Source: Saprospiraceae bacterium
Lineage (GTDB): Bacteria > Bacteroidota > Bacteroidia > Chitinophagales > Saprospiraceae
Assembly (NCBI GenBank): GCA_019187225.1
Contig: JABAQQ010000026.1
Span: forward strand, 62,001-126,000
DNA: 64,000 bases
Direction of reading: 5' to 3'
In this document: positions 9,198 through 19,800 of the stretch, one piece after another
Numbering within the stretch: the stretch's first letter is position 1
How the letters are laid out: each line of letters starts with the position of its first letter
Notes under the pieces: generated by a model
What the model was told of the DNA's origin: nothing
Database searches by the model: none
Seen by the model: the letters and a program-made list of their open reading frames with translations, nothing else
Translations under genes and position numbers: made by a program

Positions 9198-10946
9198 ATG
9201 AAAAGATGCCTTACAAAAAGCTTGTTGGGCGCATGGTTATCGTACCTGCTGACGGGGCAAATGGCATCGGCCCAACAATTTAATACCGGCCTGGTCATGG
9301 ACGACGAAGCCTTTCAGCGGGAAGTGGAGATGACACCGGGGTTTACGAATGATGGCCGCCGCGCAGGCGATTTACCCCTCCGGTTCAGCTTGCGTCCCTA
9401 TTGCCCCATCCCCAAAAATCAGGGTGAAATCAGTTCCTGCATCGGATGGGCCATGGGTTACGGAGCACTTACCATCAGCCACGCCTTTCGGGAGGGAAAT
9501 ACCAACCGGGAGACCATAACTAAAAATGCTTTTTCAGCACTTTACCTGTACAACCAATCAAAAATGGGCAATTGTATGGGTGGAGCAAGTATCCATCAGG
9601 CGGCTAATGTCCTGAAAACCAGGGGCGACTGTCCCAGTCAGTTGTTCGATTCACCGCTCGCCGACTGCGAGCGCGAGCCGGACGAGATACTGATTGGGCA
9701 GTCGCAAAAGCATGCCATCAAAGACTATATTGCGCTGTTCAATAATAGCTCAACGCCGAAAGAAAAGGTGATCCGCACCAAGCGAAGCATCGCCGAAGGT
9801 AAACCCGTCATCGTCGGCATGAAAGTCAAAGAGAGCCTGAAAAATCTGACCGGCGCAACGACCGTCTGGCAACCGGGTGGCCCGGAAGACAAACCCATCG
9901 GCGGTCATGCGCTCGTGGTAGTGGGCTACAACGATTCGTCCGGCGTTTTCGACATCATGAACAGCTGGGGCCCAAACTGGGCCGACAAGGGTTTTTTCCA
10001 GCTGCGTTATCCCGACTTTGCGACCCATGCAGCCCAGGGATTACAACTCATTTTACAGGAAGAAAACATCACACCTGAACAGATCGCCGCGCTAAAAGCC
10101 CAATACCAGCAGGCTTCTGCCGTCAAAAAAGACGCTGCTGTGAAACAACAGGAAGCCGCACGGCAAAAGGAATTGGCTGCCGCCGAACTAAAAAATGCGG
10201 AGGCGGCACACGCCGAACAAAAAATCAAAGCGGCTCAGGTGCAATTGGAGCAGGCTGCGCGGCAGGAACAGGCAGCGTTAGAACAACAAAAACAGGCGGA
10301 AGCAACCCTTGCGGAAGCGGCCGACCGGATGGTCGCCTTGTCGGGCGAATTTCTCGTGCGCATACCGGAAACGGATGAGTACGGAACCCTGCTCAAAGAT
10401 GCTGCCGGCCAACAAAAATTCAGGGAACTGCAGCCCTCCCGGAATGGCAGTTTTTACACCCTCGACAAAACGGACTGGGAAGAAGGCGACGGTTTCCAGG
10501 TAATCGCCCGGAACATCAAAAAAGACCGCTACGTCTATCTCTTCAGCCTCGACGGCAACGATAAACTCGAAGTCCACTGGCCCCGCAGCCTGCGCACGGA
10601 AATGGAAGGCAAACCCACCACAGGCGCTACCGAAAGCGCCCTCGTCGCCCACAAAGGCGCCGAAATCGTCATCCCCGGCGAAGACCGCGTGCTGACCCGG
10701 GAAAATCTGCTCGACGACAACATCTGCGTGTTGTACGCCTTCGACAAGATCAGCGACATCAAAGAACGGCTCCTCCGCCTCGACAATCTGTCCGGGCCGT
10801 TTGAAGAGCGGCTGAAAAAAACATTCGGCGACTTGCTGATCCCTGCGGATCTGATCGAATACGGGTCGCAACAAATGGCATGCAAAACGGAGACGACCGG
10901 GCGGGGGGCGGTCATCCCGATCATTGTCAAAATTCAAAACGAGTAA
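9198..10946 (+). CDS. Secreted papain-like (C1) peptidase with DUF4384-like C-terminus
   Basis: A 582-residue protein from the ATG at 9198, chosen because it begins a signal peptide (MKRCLTKSLLGAWLSYLL...ASAQ); an upstream in-frame ATG at 9114 adds an unlikely extension. The papain-like domain (about residues 55-285) has the full catalytic set: Gln75 (oxyanion hole), Cys81 in SSCIGWA, His237 in GGHALVVVGY and Asn255 in NSWGPNW. The Gln-to-Cys spacing of six residues is the same as in papain. A charged, Ala/Gln/Glu-rich coiled coil (about 295-370) separates it from a C-terminal domain (about 380-500) with the pattern DGFQVIARN..DRYVYLFSLD, resembling DUF4384, often fused to bacterial proteases. 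There is no propeptide typical of eukaryotic papains. It is the first of four collinear genes; the caspase gene follows after 55 bp. Substrate unknown. Confidence 0.88.
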   Translation: MKRCLTKSLLGAWLSYLLTGQMASAQQFNTGLVMDDEAFQREVEMTPGFTNDGRRAGDLPLRFSLRPYCPIPKNQGEISSCIGWAMGYGALTISHAFREGNTNRETITKNAFSALYLYNQSKMGNCMGGASIHQAANVLKTRGDCPSQLFDSPLADCEREPDEILIGQSQKHAIKDYIALFNNSSTPKEKVIRTKRSIAEGKPVIVGMKVKESLKNLTGATTVWQPGGPEDKPIGGHALVVVGYNDSSGVFDIMNSWGPNWADKGFFQLRYPDFATHAAQGLQLILQEENITPEQIAALKAQYQQASAVKKDAAVKQQEAARQKELAAAELKNAEAAHAEQKIKAAQVQLEQAARQEQAALEQQKQAEATLAEAADRMVALSGEFLVRIPETDEYGTLLKDAAGQQKFRELQPSRNGSFYTLDKTDWEEGDGFQVIARNIKKDRYVYLFSLDGNDKLEVHWPRSLRTEMEGKPTTGATESALVAHKGAEIVIPGEDRVLTRENLLDDNICVLYAFDKISDIKERLLRLDNLSGPFEERLKKTFGDLLIPADLIEYGSQQMACKTETTGRGAVIPIIVKIQNE

Positions 10947-11001
10947 GGCGGAGGCGGCGCTTTAATCCACTTTCCACTCGCCAATCGCCTATGAAGCACT
11001 T

Positions 11002-13782
11002 ATGAAAAACTTACTGATTATTTTACTCCTTCTTCCTTCTCTGGCATGGAGCCAGGAAGCGCCCAGCGTTGCCTGGAAACGCATTTACGGTGGCAAAAAA
11101 ACGGAAACCGCCCACGACGTCATCTCCACCTATGTGGGACAGATTGTTGTAGTCGGAGAAACGAATTCGCCACCCGCTCAAAACACCGACGGTTTGATGC
11201 TGCTGCTCGACCCCAAGGGCGATACGATCTTCCAGAAAACCTACGGCGGCGAAAGCGACGACGTCATCGAAGCGGTCGTGCAGACCTACGACGGCCACTT
11301 TGTGCTGGCGGGGCGTACCAATTCTTTCGGGCGCGGTAAATCGGATGCCTGGGTTTTGAAGGTCAATGCCCGGGGTGATACGCTCTGGCAAAAGGCCGTG
11401 GGCGGCAGTGGCGACGATGAGTTTAAAGACATCATCCAAACCTCCGACGGCCACCTCGTGGCGGTGGGTTCCACCTCCTCCAACGGACGGGAGGATACCT
11501 GGGTGTACAAAATGTACGACGACGGCGAGCTTATCTGGCAACAAACGTACGGCAACCGGGGCTTCGACAAAGCCACGGCCGTCGCAGAAGGCAAAGACGG
11601 GAATTACGCTATTGCAGGCGTCACCTCGTCGGGCAAAGGTAGCCGCAACATCTGGCTTTTCGTGATGACTAAGGAAGGCAAGCCGCTCGACCACGAGATT
11701 TTCGGTTCCCGCCAATGGGAAGAAGTCTTTGGCCTTGTGGCGACTGCCGACGGCGGCTACGCCCTCGCCGGCTACGCCAAAAGTGTATCGGAAAACAAAG
11801 GCGCGGGGCTGAAAGACATGTGGATCATCAAAACCGATTTCGATGCCCAGGAAATATGGCAAAAGACCTACGGCGGCAAAAGCAACGACAGCGCCCTCGA
11901 CATAGTGGAAACGCCGGACGGCGGCCTGGTGGTGGCAGGTTATACTTTCTCCCACATGATGGGCGCGAATACTCCGGAATCCATGCTCATCAAGGTCAAC
12001 GGCCGAAACGGCAAACTGCTTTGGGAACAAAATCCGCCTTTCGGCGGCAACGGCACCGATGAACTGGCAGCTGTTGTGCTCATGTCCGACGGCAGTCTCG
12101 TACTCGCGGGACAAACGGATTCCAAGGCGGAAGGCGCAAAAAGCCAGGACCTGTGGGTCATCCGGCTCGTGCCGGAATACGTGCCGACCACCACCTTACC
12201 CACCGAACTTGCGGTGAAAGAACCGCAAATCAAAGGCATTAAAAACGGCGTACTGACCGAAAATGACGAGGCTTACCTGCTTTTTACGCTCGAAAACAAA
12301 GGCTCCCAGGATGCTTTCGACATAGACGTGGCTTTGTTGGACAAGGCGAACGTGCAGGGCTTTGAGTTCCCGAAGGTTGTCAAGGCAGGCTTTATCGGCA
12401 TCGGGCAGTCCAAAAAAATCAACCTGCCCCTGCGGGTAAAACCGGGCGTAAAAGTGGCTACCGCCCGACTGGAAATCCACTACTCCGACGCCAGCCGCAC
12501 CCGCGGAAAGTCGGACGAAATTGCAGTGGCCGTACAGCCGGCGGTCGTGCCGTCCAACTTCCTCCAGGTCGAATGGATCAACCCCGGCTTTGAAGAGTTT
12601 CCCAAAGGAAAAAAAGACGTGAAGATGGAAAAAGTGAGCATCAAGGTGCTCGCACGGAGCGATAAACCGCTGAAACGCAGCAATTTCACCGTACTGCTGA
12701 ATGGACAACCTTACAACGCCGGGCAGAAATCGGGGGAGGCCGGCCTGCGCGCCAAAAACAACGAACGCGACGCCTCCGGTATGTACCTGTATAACTACAC
12801 CACTTTGGTAACCGTAGGTTTGGGCCTGAACGAAATCGAAGTGGTAGTGGAAAATGACGGCAAAAAAGAAAGCACGGGCAAGTTCAAAATCGAGTACAAC
12901 AATCTGCCGAACCTGCACGTCATCGCGCTCGGCGTACAACACGACGACCTGCTGTTCACGACCAAAGACGCGCAGGATTTTGCCGCCAGTTTTCAAAACC
13001 AGGACGGGCGGGTTTTCGATAAAGTGTACATGCGCACGCTCATCAGCGGCGACACCACCCGGACGGGCTTTATTCAGACCGACGGCGCTATCATCAAACA
13101 GAATTTCGCCGACCTGAAGGAAAAATACAACTATACCATCTACGAGCGCGATTTTCTGGTGCTGTTCATTTCCTCCCACGGCATGAACGTCAATAACTCC
13201 TTCAAAATCGTACCCACCGACTTTGTCATGGCCGGGGAAAAGGCGCTGATTGATTTTCAAAATGACGTCATCGAACAAATAGACAAAATTGCCTGCAACA
13301 AATTGATTTTCATTGACGCCTGCCAAAGCGGCGCCATCGGCTCGGCCGGTTCCGATCCGGAAGATAAAACCAAGATCAGCTCCGAAGCGCAGGCAAAAGA
13401 AGCGGCAAAAAAACAGGCGGAACTACATGCACAGGCAAAGACCATTGTAGCGCAGGGCAGCGCCGCGAACAACACAAGCACACTTGCCTCCTGCAATGCC
13501 AACGAGTCTTCCTGGGAAGACAAGATATGGGGCAACGGCGCCTTCACCAAAGCCATCGTCGGCGCTTTTCACAACGAAGAATACAAGGACGGCGCCGGCG
13601 TTTTCCGCCCCACTTCTGACGACGACATCCTCACGCTCGGCGAGCTCCACGAATACATTTCCCGCCGTGTGCCGCAGATGATCATTGACGCCGGGAAAAA
13701 CGGGACGCAGCACCCGTTCATCGCGCAACAACAGCTGGAAAAAGTGAAGAACACGCCGATTTTTAAGGTAAATAAGAAGTAG
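11002..13782 (+). CDS. Secreted propeller-CARDB-caspase protein
   Basis: A 926-residue protein with signal peptide MKNLLIILLLLPSLAWSQ. Residues 25-395 hold seven repeats of about 50 residues, each with (Y/F)GG...D.....(T/S).DGG.(V/A).AG.T.S followed by (L/I)W..., consistent with a seven-bladed propeller of a type different from WD40. A CARDB-like beta-sandwich with KNGVLTENDEAYLLFTLENK (about 405-510) and a further beta domain (about 520-640) follow. The C-terminal caspase-like domain (about 645-926) has His726 in SSHGMN and Cys774 in DACQSGAIG, so the dyad is intact. It shares no obvious propeller sequence with the two WD40-caspases, so two caspase architectures coexist in one locus. Spacing is 55 bp after the papain gene and 81 bp before the giant adhesin gene, suggesting an operon. 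Confidence 0.88.
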   Translation: MKNLLIILLLLPSLAWSQEAPSVAWKRIYGGKKTETAHDVISTYVGQIVVVGETNSPPAQNTDGLMLLLDPKGDTIFQKTYGGESDDVIEAVVQTYDGHFVLAGRTNSFGRGKSDAWVLKVNARGDTLWQKAVGGSGDDEFKDIIQTSDGHLVAVGSTSSNGREDTWVYKMYDDGELIWQQTYGNRGFDKATAVAEGKDGNYAIAGVTSSGKGSRNIWLFVMTKEGKPLDHEIFGSRQWEEVFGLVATADGGYALAGYAKSVSENKGAGLKDMWIIKTDFDAQEIWQKTYGGKSNDSALDIVETPDGGLVVAGYTFSHMMGANTPESMLIKVNGRNGKLLWEQNPPFGGNGTDELAAVVLMSDGSLVLAGQTDSKAEGAKSQDLWVIRLVPEYVPTTTLPTELAVKEPQIKGIKNGVLTENDEAYLLFTLENKGSQDAFDIDVALLDKANVQGFEFPKVVKAGFIGIGQSKKINLPLRVKPGVKVATARLEIHYSDASRTRGKSDEIAVAVQPAVVPSNFLQVEWINPGFEEFPKGKKDVKMEKVSIKVLARSDKPLKRSNFTVLLNGQPYNAGQKSGEAGLRAKNNERDASGMYLYNYTTLVTVGLGLNEIEVVVENDGKKESTGKFKIEYNNLPNLHVIALGVQHDDLLFTTKDAQDFAASFQNQDGRVFDKVYMRTLISGDTTRTGFIQTDGAIIKQNFADLKEKYNYTIYERDFLVLFISSHGMNVNNSFKIVPTDFVMAGEKALIDFQNDVIEQIDKIACNKLIFIDACQSGAIGSAGSDPEDKTKISSEAQAKEAAKKQAELHAQAKTIVAQGSAANNTSTLASCNANESSWEDKIWGNGAFTKAIVGAFHNEEYKDGAGVFRPTSDDDILTLGELHEYISRRVPQMIIDAGKNGTQHPFIAQQQLEKVKNTPIFKVNKK

Positions 13783-13863
13783 GGCGGAAGTCTTGTCCGC
13801 TATTTAACCAATTGAAAACCAAGCGCAAAAGCCGGTAAACGCTCACACCAAAATTCAACAATC

Positions 13864-16800
13864 ATGACGAAACGAAAAAACCGCGTACTGCCACTGATAT
13901 TGCTCAGTGTGTTGGTGTTTGCCTGTTCCGGGTTCCCGAATCAACTGCTGGCAACCACTTTTGAAGTGACAAACGTGAATGACGCAGGGCCGGGCTCGCT
14001 CCGGCAAGCCATTGCCAACGCCAATTCAAATGCCGGCCCGGATAACATTGTCTTCAATATACCCGGCAACGCCCCCTATATCATTTCACTGCAAACACTC
14101 CTGCCCGATCTCGGCGGCTCGCTCAATGCGGACTTTACCGTCATTGATGGCAATACGCAGCCGGGGGTTGTGCTGATGCCTGCGGGGCAATTGGATTTTG
14201 GCCTGCGCATCCAGGCCTCTTCCTGCACCGTGAGAGGATTGGAGATCACGGGGTTCGAAACAGGGATCTATATCTTTGGAAACTACTGTAACAACATCAT
14301 TGAAAACTGCACGATTCACGACAACCTGCTGAAAGGCATCGATGCGCAATTCTCCACCAATACCCAGATCAGGAAAAATACGATGTTTTGCAATGGCACT
14401 GACCCTGGTGGCGACCCTTTGACGCCTTCGTCCAATGCCAAAATGCCGCCGGTGATCACGAGCGCTACCACGACCATGATTTCCGGAACGGCCACCTATT
14501 CGGCGCCCAGCCCCGGCTACTCCGACAATGTGGTGGAGATTTTTACAGCCGGCGACCCGTCGTGCCCGGATGCAGGTGTGCAGGGTAAAACCTTCCTGGC
14601 CGAAGCCATCGTCAATCCCAACGGAACCTGGTCGGTCAGCGGAAATTTCCCACCCGGCGCGGCCCTGACAGCTACGGTGACCAATCCCGCCATTTGCCCT
14701 ATACCCTGTAATTTGTTGGCCGACTTCGATTTTGACGTGGTGATCGGTACCGAAGTTGATTTTACCGACCTTTCGACAGGCGGTGTTCCGACCTCGTGGT
14801 TGTGGGATTTTGGCGACGGCAATACCAGCACCGACCAAGACCCAACCCACACCTTCGATGACTTCGGCACTTATAATGTTTGCCTCACCGTCTCTTTTGT
14901 GGACGCGAACGGCATCGTCTGCGAGAATATGTACTGCATGGACATAGACCTCACTTGCCCGTTGGAAGCAGACTTTGACTATTACATTGATTACAGCGGG
15001 CAACAACAACAGAATGTCTTAGCCACTGTCGAATTTTATGATTATTCGTTGGGCAACCCTTCATTTTGGTTTTGGGATTTTGGCGACGGCAATACCAGCA
15101 CCGACCAAAATCCCGTGCATGAGTACCTCGAGAACATCTTCGGCCAGACTATTTTTACGGTTTGTCTCACCGTCTCCGATGTCATCAATGGCGTATATTG
15201 CGAGAATACGATTTGTTATGACATCGATCTCACTGATTATTGTGCGGATTTGGTGGCAGATTTTTCTCATTCCCCTAACACGATGAATTGCGAGGTACAA
15301 TTCTCCGACAATTCATCCGGCAATCCGACCGACTGGTTCTGGGATTTCGGTGACGGCGAAACCAGTACCGAGCAAAATCCATTTCACGAGTTTCCAGGCC
15401 CCCTTGGCAATTATTACGTCTGTCTGACTGTTTACAAAACGGTGAACGGCCAAAGTTGCGAGGACTTCATTTGCAAAAACGTATATATCGACTGCTCATC
15501 ATTCAAAAACAACGCCCTCGCTAACAAAGGGACAGGATTTCCCGCTCTTCCACCCGCCAACGCCGTCACTTCCGATTTTTCGCCGGTTGCCTGCGTCAAC
15601 TTTTTGGCGGCGATCACGGCGACCGACAATTCCGGCAACCCGAATGACATGATCCTTTGCCCGGGCGGCTCCGCTAACCTGGACGCCGATCCTCTGGGCG
15701 GCGTCAGCCCGTACACTTATTCGTGGGACAACGGATTGCCTGCCACAGAAATGCAAACGGTGTCGCCCGGGGCGACCACCACCTACAACGTGACGGTGAC
15801 GGATGTCAACGGCTGCCAGGCTGTTGCCGCCAAGACGATCACGGTAAATCCTGCACTGACGGTATCCATCGCGGAGACGGACAACTCCGGCAACCCCGAT
15901 GATATGATTATCTGCCCCGGCGGCTCCGCCAACCTGGATGCCGACCCGCTGGGCGGCACCAGCCCGTACACATATACCTGGGACAACGGCCTGCCTGCCA
16001 CAGAAATGCAAACGGTGTCGCCCGGGACGACAACTACCTACAACGTGACGGTAACAGATGTAAACGGCTGTCAGACTTCAGCAGCCAAGACGATCACGGT
16101 AAATCCTGCAATGTCGGCATCCATCGCGGAGACGGACAACTCGGGCAACCCCGATGACATGATCCTTTGCCCCGGCGGTTCCGCCAACCTGGATGCCGAC
16201 CCTGTGGGCGGTGCTGGCTCGAATTTGTATGCCTGGGACAATGGCCTTCCAGCGACGGAAATACAAACGGTGTCACCCGTGACGACGACGACGTATCATG
16301 TAACCGTGACCGATTTCAACGGCTGTGAGGCATCTGCGAGCATGACGGTCACGGTGAACCCTGTGCTGACGGCTTCGATTACGGAAACAGACAATTCAGG
16401 CAACCCCGATGATATGATCATCTGCCCGGGTGGCTCCGCCAGCCTGGATGCAGACCCCCTGGGCGGCGCCAGCCCGTACTCTTATGCCTGGGACAACGGC
16501 CTTCCGGCTACAGAAATGGAGACAGTATCGCCGGTAGCGACAACCACCTACAACATAACAGTGACGGATGTAAACGGCTGCCAGGCTGTGGCTGCCAAGA
16601 CGATCACAGTAAATCCCACACTGACGGTTTCAATTGCGGAGACCGACAACTCGGGTAATGCTGATGATATGATCATCTGTCCGGGCGGTACCGCCGACCT
16701 GGATGCCGACCCACTGGGTGGCGTCAACCCGTATACCTATGCCTGGGACAACGGCCTGTCTGCGACGGAAATGCAAACGGTTTCACCTGCAGCGACAACC

Positions 16801-19800
16801 ACCTACAACGTGACCGTAACGGACATTAACGGCTGCCAGGCTGTTGCTGCCAAGACGATCATAGAAAATCCCGCACTTACGGCAACAATAACGGAGACGG
16901 ACAACTCGGGTAATGCTGATGACATGGTCATTTGCCCCGGCGGCTCCGCCAATCTGGATGCCGACCCGCTGGGCGGCGTCAGCCCGTATACCTATGTCTG
17001 GGACAACGGCCTTCCGGCTACTGAAATGCAGACAGTATCGCCGGCGAGCACAACAACCTATAACATGACGGTGACGGATGTCAACGGCTGCCAGGCTATT
17101 GCCACCAAGACAATCACGGTAAATCCGGCACTGACGGTTTCGGTCGCTGCAACAGAAAATTCCGGCAACCCCAATGACCTGGTCATTTGCCCGGGTGGTT
17201 CGGCCAACCTGGACGCTGACCCGTCGGGCGGCACCAGCCCGTATTCCTATGTCTGGGACAATGGCCTCCCGCCGACAGAAATACATACCGTTTTTCCATT
17301 GGTTACAACGACGTACAACGTGCTGGTGAACGACTTTAACGGCTGCACGGCTTTTGCCGGTAAGACCATCACAGTCAGTCCTGTGTTGTCGGCGACGATC
17401 ACGGAAACAGACAATTCCGGCAATCCAAACGATATGATCATCTGCCCGGGCGGCTCGGCAGGCCTCGATGCTGATCCCATTGGCGGCATCAGCCCGTACA
17501 CGTATACATGGGACAATGGATTGCCACCCACCGAAACGCAGGTGGTATCCCCGGCGGCTACAACCACGTACAATGTGTCGGTGAAGGACTTCAACGGCTG
17601 CCAGGCTTTTACAAGCAAGATCATTACGGTCAACCCGTCGTTGACGGTGGCGATCGCAGAGATGGACAATTCGGGTAACGCAGACGATATGGTTCTCTGC
17701 CCGGGCGGTTCCGCTGATCTGGACGCTGAACCTTCAGGCGGCGCCAGCCCTTACGCATATGCCTGGGACAACGGTCTTCCGGCTACAGAAACGCATACTG
17801 TGTCGCCAGTAGTGACGACGACATACAATGTGACAGTGACGGACTTCAATGGCTGCGAGGCTTTTGCCGGCATGCCGGTCACGGTGAATCCCGCCTTGTC
17901 GGCGGCGATCGCGGAGACGGATAATTCGGGCAATGCGGATGACATGATCATATGCCCGGGCGGTTCCGCTGAGTTGGATGCCAACCCGGCAGGCGGCGTC
18001 ACTCCCTATTCATATGCCTGGGACAACGGCCTTCCGGCGACGGAACTGCAAACGGTATCGCCGGGAGTGACGACTACCTATAACGTGACGGTGGCGGATT
18101 TCAACGGCTGCGTGGCTTCTGCCAGTATGACGGTCACGGTGAATCCCGCCTTGTCGGCAGCGATCGCGGAGACGGATAATTCGGGCAATGCGGATGACAT
18201 GATCCTCTGCCCTGGCGGCTCTGCCAACCTGGATGCTGACCCGGCAGGTGGCGTCGGCCCTTACGCATATGCCTGGGACAACGGCCTTCCGGCCACAGAA
18301 ATGCAGACGGTATCGCCGTTGGCGACGACGACATACAACGTGACAGTGACGGATGCCAACGGGTGTCCGGTAACAGGCAGCAAGATCATTGTCGTCAATC
18401 CCGGTCCAATGCCCGACATCACGGTCACCGACAACTCAGGCGTTACCGACAACGACGGTGTTTTGTGTTCCGGTGACAATGCTACACTGAATGCAGGCGT
18501 TTTCGCCGCTTATCTGTGGTCTGATATGAACACTACCCAATCGATCACAACGAGCATTGCCGGAACTTACTTCGTCACTGTGACAGATGCGGCAGGTTGC
18601 CAGGCTTCTGACGGAGCGACGATTACTGTAAACCCTGCGCTTATTGCGTCTATTACGGAGATAGATAATTCAGGGATAACTGACGATCTGATCATCTGTC
18701 CCGGCGGCACTGCCGATCTGAATGCTGATCCGGGTGGCGGTATCGGCCCCTACACATACGCGTGGAACAACGGTCTTCCGACGACAGAAATGCAGACGGT
18801 ATCACCTGCAACCACGACCACTTACAATGTGACGGTGACGGACGTCAACGCTTGCTCCAGCACGGTTGGGCTGACGCTCGTGGTATCGAATGTCTATCTG
18901 ATAAATTTGGATGTTGCTATATGTTTGGGCAGCACTTATGACTTTGCAGGCAGCACGTATGATACGTCCGGTGTTTACACGGGATTTTTTACATCTGTCG
19001 CCGGATGCGACAGTACGGTCATTTTGAACCTGACGGTTGACGATACCATTCAAAATGTTTTGCCCATTGTCATTTGTCAGGGCGACAGTACCTTATTTGA
19101 CGGTAGTTATTACAACACCACAGGCACATACAACGCGTCCTATGTCACCATGAACGGTTGCGACAGCACGGTCATTTTAAACCTCACCGTCCTCGACACT
19201 TTTGAAACGACGTTGAACGCGACGATCTGTGCGGGTGAAACGTATGAGGCAGGCGGCACTGAGTTCGACTCGACAGGGTTTTATACGATCGTTGTCTCTG
19301 CTTTGAACGGCTGCGATAGCGCGATTTTATTAAACCTCATCGTCCTCGACACATTTGAAACGATCCTCAGCGCGACGATTTGCGCCGGTGAGGCATACGA
19401 GGCTGGCGGCGCATCATTCGACTCGACCGGAATCTACACTGTTATTGTCCCTGCTGTAAATGGCTGCGATAGCACGGTCATTCTGAACCTCACCGTCCTC
19501 GACACATTTCAGACAGTGCTGAATGCGACGATCTGCGCCGGTGAGACGTACGGGGCTGGCGGTGTATCGTTCGACTCGACCGGGTTCTATTCGGTCACCG
19601 TCCCTGCTGTGAACGGCTGCGACAGTACCATTACCTTAAACCTTACGGTGCTCGACACGTTTGCGACCGCTCTCACCACGGCGATCTGTGCCGGAGATAC
19701 CTACGAAGCAGGCGGAATAGAGTTCAGCGTTACCGGGGTCTTTACGGTTATTGTTCCGGCTTCCAACGGCTGCGACAGCACGATTTACCTGGACCTCACA